Part shown: in pieces, positions 51,601-61,384 of the stretch | Position numbering within the stretch: position 1 is the first letter of the stretch | How the letters are laid out: each line of letters opens with the position of its first letter | Assembly: GCA_009823395.1 (NCBI GenBank) | Contig: CM020502.1 | Coordinates: 18,446,444-18,510,443, forward strand | Direction: 5' to 3' | DNA length: 64,000 nt | From: Thamnaconus septentrionalis | Lineage: Eukaryota > Chordata > Actinopteri > Tetraodontiformes > Monacanthidae | Position numbers and translations under genes: made by a program | The notes under the pieces: generated by a model | The model's input: the letters and a program-made list of their open reading frames with translations, nothing else | What the model was told of the DNA's origin: nothing | The model's database searches: none

Positions 51601-54600
51601 AGTAAGAAATGGTGGACCTCACTCATCTCTAGAGAGAGGATTATTGAATACTCTAGCAAAATTGGTGAATAGAGTCATAATATGACCTTTTAACAAGAGC
51701 CCCATTTAAAACCAACAGTTATGCCATTTGTGTTACACACATGAGCAGCAGGGTCCTTTTAATTGCACTTGTGACAAGCGCAGTTGCTAAAGTGCAAATG
51801 AAAACATAATAAAGGCATAATTTATTTAACATCATCGACAGATGTACCACAAGCTCCACACACCCTCAGAGGTCGATGAGATCCTTTGTCGCCAGGATTG
51901 CTCCGCAGCAAGCGAAGCCTCATTGTTGCAGAAAATAGAAATAAATATTTTGTCTCTACCTCTGCTCTTCATATCTATTGCTATGACTTGATACACCAAA
52001 GGATAAACAACGGTGTCTTTTTTTTTTTTTTTTTTTTTTCCTTGTGTGTTCACTTCTTGTGGAGGGGCTGAAAAGCAGATTTTTCTCTTTTGAGTCGAAC
52101 TGGCTGTGTGTGTGTATGTGTGTGCGCATGCGCGTGCGCGTGCGTGCGTGCGCTGGGTGAGAAGCAGGTAGAGACCAAAGAGGCGTCTGATTCACTTACG
52201 CCTGCGGCTGACTGTAATAGCTGTCATATGACTCGTAGGCCGTCTCTGTGTAGCTCTCGTCGTAGCCCTGGAGAGGGAGGAACAGAGAAAGAGGAGCCAG
52301 ATTTGAGGACGGGCGTGTTCATGAATCATAGATGTCGCTGCGGACGGCGCCACCGCCCGGCGGAGCCCTCAACCTCACGAGTGGGACGTGGAAGCGACTC
52401 GACCCGTGCTGCCTGAGAGAACTACCTATAAAGGCAAGGGGCAGGGAGGGGGGAGGGGCGGGATCATACAGCTTTTTCTATTTCTATTTCTATTTTTTCT
52501 ATTTCTATTTTTTGCTTGTTCTGTTGCTACTACTATTACTACTTGTTATTATGTTATTATTGTAGCTTTTGGTACACTCACGCATTACGAGCACTATCAC
52601 TACTGTCTTCAGTCTTTGTTGTATGTCATATGTCTTAAATATTGATAAAAACATTTGAAATTTCTAAAACCTGTAACCTAAAAATCACATTTAAACCCGT
52701 TAACAATTGGCGTGTTGGGCCGTGGGAAAGTGACACAGACTCCGTCGACCCGGATCAAAAGCGACTCTGCAGGTGACAGGGGTTCAGATCAGATCGGCTC
52801 AGCTCGGCTCGGCCTGCCAGTGGAAACGGTCCACCCAGGCCGAGCTACTAGCTTACATCACATGCTGTAGTTTTCTGCAGTCACTCCTGCGAGTCTTTCC
52901 CGCTTACAGCTACAAATTGCACTGACCTACATCAGAAATGGTTCAGATTGCCTTCATTTCCGTCATCTTGAACGAGCACTTTCTCCTGTTTGGCGTTGAC
53001 AATCTGAATTTTGGGGAAATTAGCCAAATCGTTTGGAAAAATCCACAACCGATCTGTTTATTTCAGTGGGAGAGAAGCGGTTGTATTTAAGGTCCAGTGT
53101 GTAAAATTTGGCTCGATTTATGATTTTTATATTGCTAAAAGCTTAACATACAGCCCATGAATACATTTATAAAAGTGTAGACTCACAGCACAATAAAAGT
53201 AATTTGGTCATCCTACCCTTAAAACGGTTCTCATATAAATAAGAATATACATAGAACAATAAGGGTCTTGCTCCTAGTTAGCTGCGATCTTGGGCCGCCA
53301 TTTTTTAAGGAAGCCCGCCTGACAGTGGCCTAAATACAAAACTGTCAGGCGGGCTTCCTTAAATGTTTAATGTCAATGACGAATCAGAACAAACGGTTCT
53401 ATTTTTAGCCAACGCGCCCCCCCCGCGTGAGCACTCCCACTTACATATTCCTCGTAGTTTTCAGCAGCCGTAGCAGGGGTGTGCTGGTGGGGTGGTGGGG
53501 GTGCCATCCTCTGGGGGGGGCCGCCTGCGGGGGGCCTGGCCCGGGGGGCCACAGCCCCTCTGGTCGGCGCTGCAGGGGGTCCTCCTCTGCCCGCCGGGCG
53601 CCCCTGGCGGCGCCACCTCTGGCCGGGCCGCCTCGTGTCACGCCCCCCCTGGCAGCGGTGCCGCGAGGCGGCATCCCCCTGCCCCTGGACGACACAAGGA
53701 GAAAAAGAAACAAAAGAAAAAGAAGAAGACTGTTAAAACTGCCCCTCTAATTGGACGAATGAATGTTTGATTCCATGACCTTTAAAGGTCCCATATTATA
53801 TCCACTGCCATCATTACTATCTGTTTGAGTGCAGAAGTTTCGCACACGTAATTATCTCAGAGAAATAAGATGTCTCCGAAACCAAACGTATTTAGCCGTC
53901 TGTTTACGACCTTCTGAAAATGCTCAGTTTTAGCTCGCCGCTAAAAAACATTTTTGCAGCACCTTCCAATTGTTTGCAAGGGGACATAAATCACAACAAG
54001 GCATTTTATTGCAAATCCCAGATCACAAACCCGGGAGAGAGTGTCGGTGCCCTCTGTGACATCACAGACGGCTGATCTCTACGGCTGAGTGTTTTAGCAC
54101 CTACTTTGGAATAAGTGAGCAAAAAAGTAAGAAATGGTGGACCTCACTCATCTCTAGAGAGAGGAATATTGAATACTCTAGCAAAATTGGTGAATAGAGT
54201 CATAATATGACCTTTTAACAAGAGCCCCATTTAAAAACCAACAGCTATGCCATTTGTGTTACACACATGAGCAGCAGGGGTCCTTTTAATTGCACTTGTG
54301 ACAAGCGCAGTTGCTAAAGTGCAAATGAAAACATAATAAAGGCATAATTTATTTAACATCATCGACAGATGTACCACAAGCTCCACACACTCCTCAGAGG
54401 TCGATGAGATCCTTTGTCGCCAGGATTGCTCCGCAGCAAGCGAAGCCTCATTGTTGCAGAAAATAGAAATAAATATTTTGTCTCTACCTCTCTGCTCTTC
54501 ATATCTATTGCTATGACTTGATACACCAAAGGATAAACAACGGTGTCTTTTTTTTTCTTTTTTTTTTTTTCCCTTGTGTGTTCACTGACCCGGGAGCTGT

Positions 54601-57600
54601 TTACAGGGAGATGGAGATTTGTGTGCGTGAACGTACACACACCTGTGAGCTCCAGCAGGAGGCACTCCGCGGCCCCTGACGGGCATCCCCCCGCGGACTC
54701 TTCCTCCGTGCTCCTGGCCTCCGTTCAGATAGCTCATCTCCATGAACTGCTCCTGGCAGATATCATCCATCATATCCTACACGCGCGCACACACACACAC
54801 GAGAGAAAATGAAAAAGAAAAAACGAGTCACAGACCTTTTTATATGCCACGAGAAAATAAACAGAGACTATAGAGGGGTGGAGGGGAGCAATCGGTGATT
54901 GAATGAGCGACAGGTAAAAAAACAGCAAAAACGTTTGAAAGAAAAAAGTCCCGGCGCCACTGAGTCAGGAGTGTAAAGAGCGATTGAGGGAATGTTTATG
55001 GAGATGTGGGGGAGAAAAAAATCTGACGCAGCACAATTCCTGAAAAACGATGCGGCGCGTTCGTTCGCCGAGACGCACCGTGACCCAATTAATGTCGTTT
55101 CCTCTCAGCAAAATGGGCCCGTGGAACAGGGATCGGTTCCTAACGACGGGGCAATAAAAAACGTCTCCCGTAAATATATTTTCTTCTCTCTTTGAGGGAG
55201 AACAAAAGACCACCGCCTCGTTATAATTCAGCTCGGGACGAGCGGCAACGCATCTGCGTCAATATTTCACGGGGCGGCGCCGTGACCCGCCTTGACCCCC
55301 AGGCAGGGCTGAATCTTCCTTCAAAATCAAGATTATTGCACTTGATGTGAAAAAAAGAAAGATTCATAGCTAATATTGTGAAGCGTCAGCCCGTGAGGTT
55401 CTGTAGAATCCTTCAGACAGGGGCAAAGCCCTGCTTTTGCATCCACATCAGAAGGCGGATAGAGATGCAGAGATACAGAAGCTTTTGCGGGAACAAAAGT
55501 ATCAAAGCCTTCCAGGGTACCTGAGGAGGAGGTGAGGGAGGAGGAAGAGGGGGAGGAGGAAGAGGAGGGTTATACATAAAACATTTCATCCAACAAATCA
55601 CGTCTGCACAATTCCACAAAACCCGGTCCGTGTATTTTGTTCTGAATAATATACAGGGCTTTCCAAACAACGGCAGCCAGACCTGAGAGATTATAGCCCC
55701 AAGTTGTAATGGCAGCTCCTGCAAGGTGGGAAACTGGCTACTTTATGCAGTAATACTAATACTCCCTTTGTTCTGCAGGATTCCTTCATCCGCTGGGGGA
55801 GTCGAATGAATAGCCTCAAAGTTTAGAGTCGAGTAAAGACACAATAATAGATTACCAGCAAGGAAGGGCAGGTGAAAAAAAGAAGACCACATTCAGACTG
55901 GAGAAAAATCACTGGAGGCTTCGGCCTCTTCGTGTTGCTTTACGTTAATCTTTCTGACTTGAGACCTTCATCCTTTTATCAGATCCTTAATCACGCAAGT
56001 CGCTAATCTTCAAAGATCCCGGCAATTAGAGCAAATCTGAAAGTGTGAGTCTCGGCGAGGTGAGACGGAAACATGAGGTGAACGCTGACCGCTGGGTTTT
56101 CATTTCTGTGGTCATGATTGATTGACTCGCACACGTGTGATTTTGTGGTCTTGTGTCCGACAGAAGAGTATAGAGAGAATAGAATGCCTTGATTGTTGCT
56201 ATACACATGTACAACAAGATTGAAGCAACACTATCTGTGGTTGGGAGGTGGTTCAGGTGCCTGTGCACGTCAGTGCATGTCACTCCCACTTCCTGCAACA
56301 GCAGAGAAGCAGGGAACAGAGACGACAGCGATGCCGCGACAGAACTTGAAAATCTAACTCAGCAGACAGCCTCTGAATTCTGTGAACTCAGCAGTGTATT
56401 GGTCAGATAAATTGAAAAATCACTTGCAGTCATTAAATGGCGATGTTTCTCTTGACGTGACAGTTGTGAATCGCGCTTCACTGGCTTGAGGGTGACGTCC
56501 GTGATCAGACGATTGCGCTGACTGTGTTAGCATGCAGCGGCGACAACACGGCGGGGCGTCAGACTCACAGGGAAGAGGAACTTCTTGACCTCCTCCATGG
56601 CGTGCGCCATGCGCAGGTAGGCGTCGGGGACGGGCGCAAACACCTCGATGAACACGTGCAGCTCCATCGAGAGGTGGGCGTATTTGGGTTCTCCGCCTTT
56701 CCTCAGACCCTCCTCCTGAGGAAACGACAACGTCACAGACAGGAGTTACTCTTCAGACGCACTCGTCGTGGTCGGGACTCTCTTTACTCCCTGATTAAAT
56801 AAAGGTTTAATATGTGTTTTATATCTAGCACATCCTAGAGATAATGGAGGAGCGGTCCAGCTCGTGGAGGCCTTGGGCTCTGTGGTTTTTACGTTCACCA
56901 AACAGATCTGTGAAGCGGACGCCATCTGGGCTCAGCGCCGACTACTCCCCTCTAGCAGCGGCCAGATGTTCCATAGCTCTACCCCTCCCCCCTCCCCCAC
57001 CCCATCCCACCAACTCGCAGGTGCGTAGCACCAGATGTTTGCGTTGGTGCTCGCACTTCTTTACCTTAGACTTGTCTCTCATGGATCCCTTGCCCAGCAC
57101 AGAGATCTTGGCGCCGGTCTCCTCCTGCAGACGCTTGATTGTGTTGCCTTGAGGTCCCAGAATCTTCCCCACGAAATTGAACTGATGGCAGAGCGGCGGG
57201 AGAGCAGCGACAATTAGCCCGGCGGTCGAAGGTGGGGGCGAAGACCGACGCAGTGACGCAACGACATGCAAATACTGACGCTCGTCTTCTCACGGAAAAG
57301 GTTGAAGTACAACTTCAAATTAATTTCAGTATGGTGAGAGTAGGCTGAAATTTCTGCTTCCTTAGCCTTGGAATAAAGTCGCTGGCAGGTGTGCATGGTT
57401 GCTTTTACTGAAGAGGTGCCAGCAGGGAGACTGGAACCTCCTGGAGGTTTAAAGGCACTTCTTTTTATGATGTGGAAACAGTCATTAGCATCGTCCTGCC
57501 TGACAGCGCAGACTGATATGCGCAATAAAACTTAGACAGTCTTCCGGATATCGGCGTGCTGCGCTGGCTTCTTGCGTCGCATTGATTTCGAGGCTCCAGG

Positions 57601-60524
57601 TGGAGCGACATCTGCAGACGTCGCTTTTTTTTCGTAAAAAACTTCCGGAGGGTTTGTGTGGTGAGGCGTGGAGAGGCGGCGAGTGAAAACTGACTCTGAA
57701 AAGTTGCGCGGCAGTGAAAAATACACAGCCGTGTCAAAACAGATGCAAATACGCTTTCCCAGCATGCAAACAAATCAGCATGCAACAATCAGTGTGACAC
57801 TTGAGGTTGTGACTCCTTTACAACGCGCCTCCTCTGGCAGCACAAAAGCAATAAATCAACTTTAAAAGACGGAAAACATCTGCCAGCGCATCATAAAGCG
57901 AAAATATTCAAGTATGAATGGAGACGGCTGAACACAGGAAGAAAGTAGCACAACCAATGAATAAAAAATGGATTTCGCAGCCAGAATAGAGCCATCCTGA
58001 GAGGAGTAATTTTAACATTTTGATCCTTTCATGAGACTTTAAAACATGCCAATATCTGGAGTAATTACACTCTGGGGCTTTAGGATCAAGGTTGAGGAGA
58101 GCAATTTGAGGCTCCCAAGTAACCCTGTGGCTTTATGTAATTGGAACCCTACCGCAAGAGAAATTAAATCAAGGGGGGTAGAAGCGGAAAGCGGAGGCAA
58201 GGGCAGAGAAATCTCACCTTGGGATACTGTTTGACAGGTATAAGCACTCGTTCCTTGAGTTTGATGTTCTTTGTTGTGAAAAGGTCCAGGTACGATTCTT
58301 CCTCCTTTTTAGTCTCGCCCTTCTGGAGTCTATCAATTTCTGGACAGGGAGAGGTAATGTTTCAGGCAAAGTGTTCATGCAATCCAGGCAGATGGTAAAA
58401 AGACAAACTACATCCCAGGAATGAGAGCGGATAGGCAGCCTTTATTGATGCATTTCAGGAAACAAGCCCGCATGTCCGGGTTGAATTATTTCTAAGCTCT
58501 CCACATCCATTTCCAGCAGCTTTGAACTATATTCATCATAAACCTCTATGAGAATCAAACTACGTTTGGGCAAAACTGCACAAAAAAACAGACAATAAAA
58601 CTAGAATAAAGAACAAAACCAACCGCACAAGCCATGTTACCTTTTTCACAATATAGACAAACGTGCTACGTACACCTCATTCATCTATGCAATTGTTTGG
58701 ACTTTCAGTTATTCAACCAATTCAGCGATTTTTAAGGTGGAAATTAACACAGCCTGTGGCAACATCATCATAATGTGAGGAGGTTTATTGATTAGAAAAT
58801 CAAACCCAGTAAATAAATCAGGGTGCAATCATCACTCCAAAAAAAAAAACCCACTCATCAAGAAAATGTTGGGGCGAATCAATAATGTAACAGCCCTCAT
58901 TTGAAAGCTCATCTTCGATCTCTTTTGAACCACAATTTTAACAGCCTGCAATTTTGATAGCACGACTTGGTGGAAAATTGTCAATCAGCGGTTTCACTCT
59001 GCCTCATGTCACTTCGTCTGTGTGGCACGACGCTTCACCTGTGCTGCCCGTCACAGCAATTTACCTTAAACCACCCCGGCCTCGGCTCCCCTCCCGATTA
59101 CAACACAATATGCCAAGCTGCGCTCTGGTGGGGACATATCCAGCGCACCTCGGGTGGATGTCAAAGAGGAAAACCGCAAAGCCACGAAGCAAAAACGCCT
59201 CATCACAGGCAACCAATCTCAGTTGTGGGGCTTGTGTCATAAAAAAAATTGGCAGAACTTTCACACAAAGCACACAGCAGCTTCATCAATTCAATATACC
59301 TGAGATGGTCTAATACGACCTGTCAATCAAAGAATAACTCCTCTGCGTGCACGTGTTATGTGAGCAAGTTTTAACGCTGTAAATTTCTCTGTGTTGTTTA
59401 CTGTTATTGATGCAACTGCTGCTGCCCTCTTGGCCAGGTCTCTCTTGGAAAAGATTTGTTTGATCTCAATGGGACTAACATGGTTAAAGGTTAAGAAATA
59501 TAAATATGTACAGCCAATTTTAAAACCACATTTCTTCACATTAACCAACACTTGCTTGGAAATGAAAACAAGCAATGCAAACATTGTATTAAGAGCGGAG
59601 TGACCGACTTATTTTTTATTATATTGGCCCTGAAGTGCTCGCTAATGACAGTCGGTAGAACTACGTCGTCCACGTATTGTTTCACGCTATTAGCCCGTTG
59701 TTTGGTTTAAAAGGGTGACATTCACTCGACACTACCCTGCCCCTGTGACGATGAGTCGAAAAGCAGAGTTTCATATGCGCTTATACAACCCGAGTGACAA
59801 ATGCCCCAGAGTTCCAGCTCTTCATCACAGGACCCAGTCACAGGGTCACGAGCTACAGTATCGGACAGCGGGGTTTGTATCGCCGCTATCGGCCAGTAGC
59901 GGGTTTTCACCCCCTCCCCTGCCACGGGTAATGGCGCACATTAACGTGCCACTGTGCACAGTATAGCTTCCAGACAACAAAACAACGGCACATAATTAGG
60001 AGTTGACTCAAACTAATCGGTCGGGTGTTATTGTTATTAGGTTTCACAAGGAAGAGTCTGAACTCCACATTTAAGTAGGCTGGCACGCGATCACCGGAAA
60101 CGACACTTGTCCCGCTCCGTGCCGTGGGTCCTGCTGGGTTAGCTTCGGCGTGGAGCGACGTTTACACCGTTTATTACGACAACACCTCCAACGTGTGACA
60201 AACGTATACTCGTTAATTAGCATTAACACTCGTTTATGTACTTCCTCTTAATGCCTTTGTGTTTAACGTCCCGTCAGCAAAGGCAAGGGGGTACCAAAGC
60301 GTGGAGTGCGTTTATATATTGGAGGTGCGTTCACGTTCCAGTCCAAACGCAGCATCCCTACCGCCCTCCCCACCTGAAAAAGCATCAAAAACAAATAACT
60401 GAAAACAAAGCAAACAAAAAAAAACTTCACCTGCATTTAAAAGTTTCATGGCGTGCGTAAACGATGGGTCCAGGCTGTCCTTCTCCGCCAGAAGCTCAGG
60501 GAGGTATTTGTCGTCGTTCTCCAT
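48530..60524 (-). CDS. khdrbs1: khdrbs1 (Sam68) STAR-family RNA-binding protein, whole coding span
   Basis: Sam68 is a nuclear RNA-binding and signalling adaptor that binds U/A-rich RNA and regulates splicing. Nine coding exons were traced on the minus strand: 60431-60524, 58218-58339, 57065-57181, 56569-56715, 54643-54776, exon 6, exon 7, 49258-49316 and 48530-48636. Phases agree at every junction except those of exon 6. The hallmarks are [17 protein letters not shown] in QUA1, [20 protein letters not shown] in the KH domain, [11 protein letters not shown] after the STAR domain (the Sam68 form; SLM1 and SLM2 have DYNDEIRQ here), EYYDYGHGE, and a tail ending YREHPYRQY. With an intact exon 6 the protein would be about 361-362 residues, shorter than the roughly 443 of human Sam68 because the N-terminal extension is missing. 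Exons 6 and 7 are present twice, and both exon 6 copies are frame-broken. Whether this is the fish a or b paralogue cannot be settled here. Confidence 0.95.
49258..49316 (-). CDS. khdrbs1: khdrbs1 exon 8: EYYDYGHGE tyrosine-rich segment
   Basis: This 59-nt exon encodes [19 protein letters not shown], flanked by split codons. The acceptor is CCAACAG|AGAG and the donor is [18 protein letters not shown] is diagnostic of the KHDRBS family. It lies left of the duplicated block and is single-copy. Confidence 0.93.
49582..49630 (+). repeat. (TG)n/(CG)n alternating tract, copy A
   Basis: Alternating purine-pyrimidine GTGTGT...GCGCATGCGCGTGCG beside exon 7A. Repeated in copy B at 52105-52153. Confidence 0.92.
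49677..49744 (-). CDS. khdrbs1: khdrbs1 exon 7, copy A (tyrosine-rich)
   Basis: This 68-nt exon encodes the same 22 residues as copy B. The acceptor is CTCCAG|GGCTAC and the donor is CAGGC|GTAAGT. It joins exon 8 in phase 2 (GC plus A gives Ala). Being next to unique exon 8, it is the copy whose splice to exon 8 is certain. Confidence 0.9.
50571..50847 (+). mobile_element. MITE family A copy in duplication copy A (khdrbs1 intron 6)
   Basis: It begins TTTAAGGTCCAGTGTGTAAA. It carries the family 5' half and then an inverted-repeat tail (GGAAGCCCGCCTGACAG and its complement). Small deletions compared with copy B shorten the left arm. Confidence 0.65.
50925..51157 (-). pseudogene. khdrbs1: khdrbs1 exon 6, copy A (gene-distal copy, frame-broken)
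   Basis: This is the second copy of the RG/proline-rich exon, 233 nt with the same splice sites as copy B. It begins [18 protein letters not shown], then diverges because of indels different from those in copy B. The stop in that frame falls just before the end of the exon. The [10 protein letters not shown] end is intact but out of frame. Length 233 is not 3n+1, so the frame into exon 7 is lost. It is 7 bp shorter than copy B. Confidence 0.8.
51255..51693 (+). mobile_element. MITE family B copy in duplication copy A
   Basis: It begins TTAAAGGTCCCATATTATAT and ends TCATAATATGACCTTTTAA, so the ends are inverted repeats of about 17 bp. The 439-bp interior includes CTCTGTGACATCACAGA and has no coding capacity. 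It lies in intron 5 sequence right of exon 6A. Confidence 0.75.
52105..52153 (+). repeat. (TG)n/(CG)n alternating tract, copy B
   Basis: Same tract as 49582-49630 in the second tandem block. Confidence 0.92.
52200..52267 (-). CDS. khdrbs1: khdrbs1 exon 7, copy B (tyrosine-rich)
   Basis: This 68-nt exon encodes 22 residues, [20 protein letters not shown] and then PQ, plus two bases. It starts in phase 0 and ends in phase 2. Its sequence appears identical to copy A at 49677-49744. The tyrosine-rich tail is the region of Sam68 that is phosphorylated by Src-family and BRK kinases. It belongs to the upstream copy of the tandem block. Confidence 0.85.
53086..53363 (+). mobile_element. MITE family A copy in duplication copy B
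   Basis: This is the same element as at 50571-50847 but with the hairpin tail intact. The arms 53304-53325 and 53342-53363 are perfect 22-bp reverse complements around a 16-nt loop. Confidence 0.7.
53445..53684 (-). pseudogene. khdrbs1: khdrbs1 exon 6, copy B (gene-proximal copy, frame-broken)
   Basis: This is the RG/proline-rich exon in the upstream copy of the tandem block, 240 nt with acceptor GTCCAG|GGGC and donor TAT|GTAAGT. Joined to exon 5 it reads [20 protein letters not shown] and then slips frame. The tail [10 protein letters not shown] needed to join exon 7 is present but in another frame. An intact exon needs a length of 3n+1, and 240 is one base short of 241. The breaks sit in G/C runs, so a base-calling error is likelier than gene loss. 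The ORFs on the opposite strand here are shadows. Confidence 0.8.
53780..54218 (+). mobile_element. MITE family B copy in duplication copy B
   Basis: This is the duplicate of the 51255-51693 element, with the same inverted termini and a few single-base indels. It lies between exon 6B and exon 5. Confidence 0.75.
54643..54776 (-). CDS. khdrbs1: khdrbs1 coding exon 5: post-STAR segment and first RG repeats
   Basis: This 134-nt exon encodes residues 161-204 plus two bases. It starts [20 protein letters not shown] and continues into [30 protein letters not shown] identifies the Sam68 subfamily. It ends in phase 2 (AG), donor CACAG|GTGTG. The RG motifs are the kind of sites methylated by PRMT1 in Sam68. 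The exon lies just right of the 2.5-kb tandem block, which starts 57 bp beyond its donor. Confidence 0.93.
54777..56568 (-). other. khdrbs1: khdrbs1 intron 4
   Basis: This 1.8-kb intron has a purine/pyrimidine-asymmetric (GGA)-rich tract at 55521-55568, which is CCT-rich in the transcript, and a short CA/CG tract near the exon 5 acceptor (54781-54802). No other gene is seen. The other introns outside the duplication are intron 2 (57182-58217) and intron 3 (56716-57064), both without recognisable elements. Confidence 0.75.
56569..56715 (-). CDS. khdrbs1: khdrbs1 coding exon 4: end of KH and QUA2
   Basis: This 147-nt exon encodes residues 112-160, phase 0 at both ends. It contains [20 protein letters not shown], then FIEVFAP and [13 protein letters not shown]. 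The usual EEELRKGG of the family reads EEGLRKGG here. Splice sites are TCCTCAG|GAGGAG and CCCT|GTGAGT. It finishes the KH fold and the QUA2 region that extends RNA contacts. Confidence 0.95.
57065..57181 (-). CDS. khdrbs1: khdrbs1 coding exon 3: KH domain core with GxxG loop
   Basis: This 117-nt exon encodes residues 73-111, phase 0 at both ends. It contains [20 protein letters not shown] and [14 protein letters not shown]. The GPQG at about residues 81-84 is the KH GxxG nucleic-acid-binding loop. Splice sites are CATCAG|TTCAAT and CTAAG|GTAA. Confidence 0.96.
58218..58339 (-). CDS. khdrbs1: khdrbs1 coding exon 2: end of QUA1 and start of KH
   Basis: This 122-nt exon encodes residues 32-72. 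It runs from [19 protein letters not shown] through [17 protein letters not shown]. The acceptor is CCAG|AAATTG and the donor is AAG|GTGAG. It joins exon 1 in phase 1 (G plus AA gives Glu) and ends in phase 0. [13 protein letters not shown] is the start of the STAR KH domain and matches Sam68 closely. Confidence 0.95.
58340..60430 (-). other. khdrbs1: khdrbs1 intron 1
   Basis: This 2.1-kb intron has GTGAAG at its donor and TGTCCAG at its acceptor. I see no other gene or clear transposon in it. It has A-rich stretches near 58600 and 60410-60424 and several short chance ORFs. Confidence 0.8.
60431..60524 (-). CDS. khdrbs1: khdrbs1 coding exon 1: start codon and QUA1 N-terminus
   Basis: This exon encodes residues 1-31, starting [20 protein letters not shown], plus the first base of codon 32. 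The ATG is in a good Kozak setting, with G at -3 and G at +4. An in-frame TGA lies only 9 nt upstream (60534-60536), which fixes the start and excludes a mammalian-style N-terminal extension from this exon. The donor reads GCAG|GTGAAG. The [16 protein letters not shown] block is the QUA1 dimerisation segment shared by KHDRBS1, 2 and 3. Confidence 0.95.
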
Positions 60525-61020
60525 TTCGAGAAATCAAATCTCGGGTGCAGCCGGCTCAAAAAAAAAAGAAGCGCAGGAACAGAAGATAAACCCAAGAGTT
60601 ATTTCTTTTTCAAAAAGGAGTATTCCAGTTATGTAATTACGGAGTGGTGCGTATCCGCTGCGCAGACGGCGCTTTGCATGTGGCTGAGCGATGGTTGCGT
60701 TGCTGCGGCAGAATGCTCCGTTCTGACTTTTCGCGTCTTGCGCGGCTCTCTCCGACCCGCCGCAGAGCTCCTCTCGGCACCGCTGGCTGACTGGAACTGA
60801 GGGGGGACGGACGAAAAAAGAGAGAGGCAGAAGAACGGCGATCTGACCCGGGCCGGCGGAAGTGAGCTCAGCAGCAGCAGCAACAACACAAGGACGCAGT
60901 TCTCACACACCGCCTCCTTCGTGCCGCTGCGAGGACGCGCGCCGCCCCCAGGAGCGATAACGTTAATCCCAACATCACATTCTCAGTGGCTGGCAATGGG
61001 TGTGCCCGTGTGCGCGGACG
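60525..61020 (-). promoter_or_regulatory. khdrbs1: khdrbs1 5' UTR and CpG-rich promoter region
   Basis: Sequence just upstream of the ATG is rich in G+C and CpG between about 60640 and 60960, unlike the A/T-rich sequence beyond 61100. No TATA box is evident, which suits a broadly expressed CpG-island promoter. The transcription start cannot be placed. Confidence 0.5.
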
Positions 61021-61342
61021 CAGAGCTGCGTTTATGATAGATAAAAGGTCCAGACCGCTCCGAGGTACGATTGTCCCTGCTCCCTGGCTGACGTTAATTT
61101 GATGTGGGAAATCACAGAAGTTACTGTAATAACACATGACGATATATCGGTGGCAGATGTGCGTAATTAACACGTTCAAACATTTGATCATTCGAGGATC
61201 TATTGGAATTGGAATAGATCAAATCAAATGGATAATTAGATAATTGAATGATAAGATATCATTTAATTTGTTTTTCACATATTATCTGCAGTTTATTAAC
61301 ACACGTCATCATATATTTGATTGATTTTCAAAAATAGCGATC

Positions 61343-61384
<42 letters not shown>

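Larger units (their letters stand above)
49530..52053. repeat. tandem 2.5-kb block, copy A (khdrbs1 exons 6-7)
   Basis: This is the direct repeat of 52054-54585. It runs from TTCTTGTGGAGGGGC to a poly-T followed by CTTGTGTGTTCAC. It contains exon 7A, exon 6A, a TG/CG microsatellite and copies of two MITE families. Length is 2524 bp against 2532 in copy B. The differences are mostly 1-2 base indels, such as six T versus five T after GCAGA and GGGGGG versus GGGG near 50495. Confidence 0.9.
52054..54585. repeat. tandem 2.5-kb block, copy B (khdrbs1 exons 6-7)
   Basis: This is the second copy, directly adjoining copy A at a TTCAC|TTCTTGTGG junction and ending where CTTGTGTGTTCAC continues into unique sequence (TGACCCGGG) before exon 5. 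The order of exon, microsatellite and MITE content is identical to copy A. Confidence 0.9.

Noticed and set aside
55413..55724. 103-residue minus-strand ORF between khdrbs1 exons 4 and 5
   Set aside because: Falls wholly in intron 4 over a CCT-rich tract. Exons 4 and 5 already join in frame, and the translation has a proline run from simple sequence.
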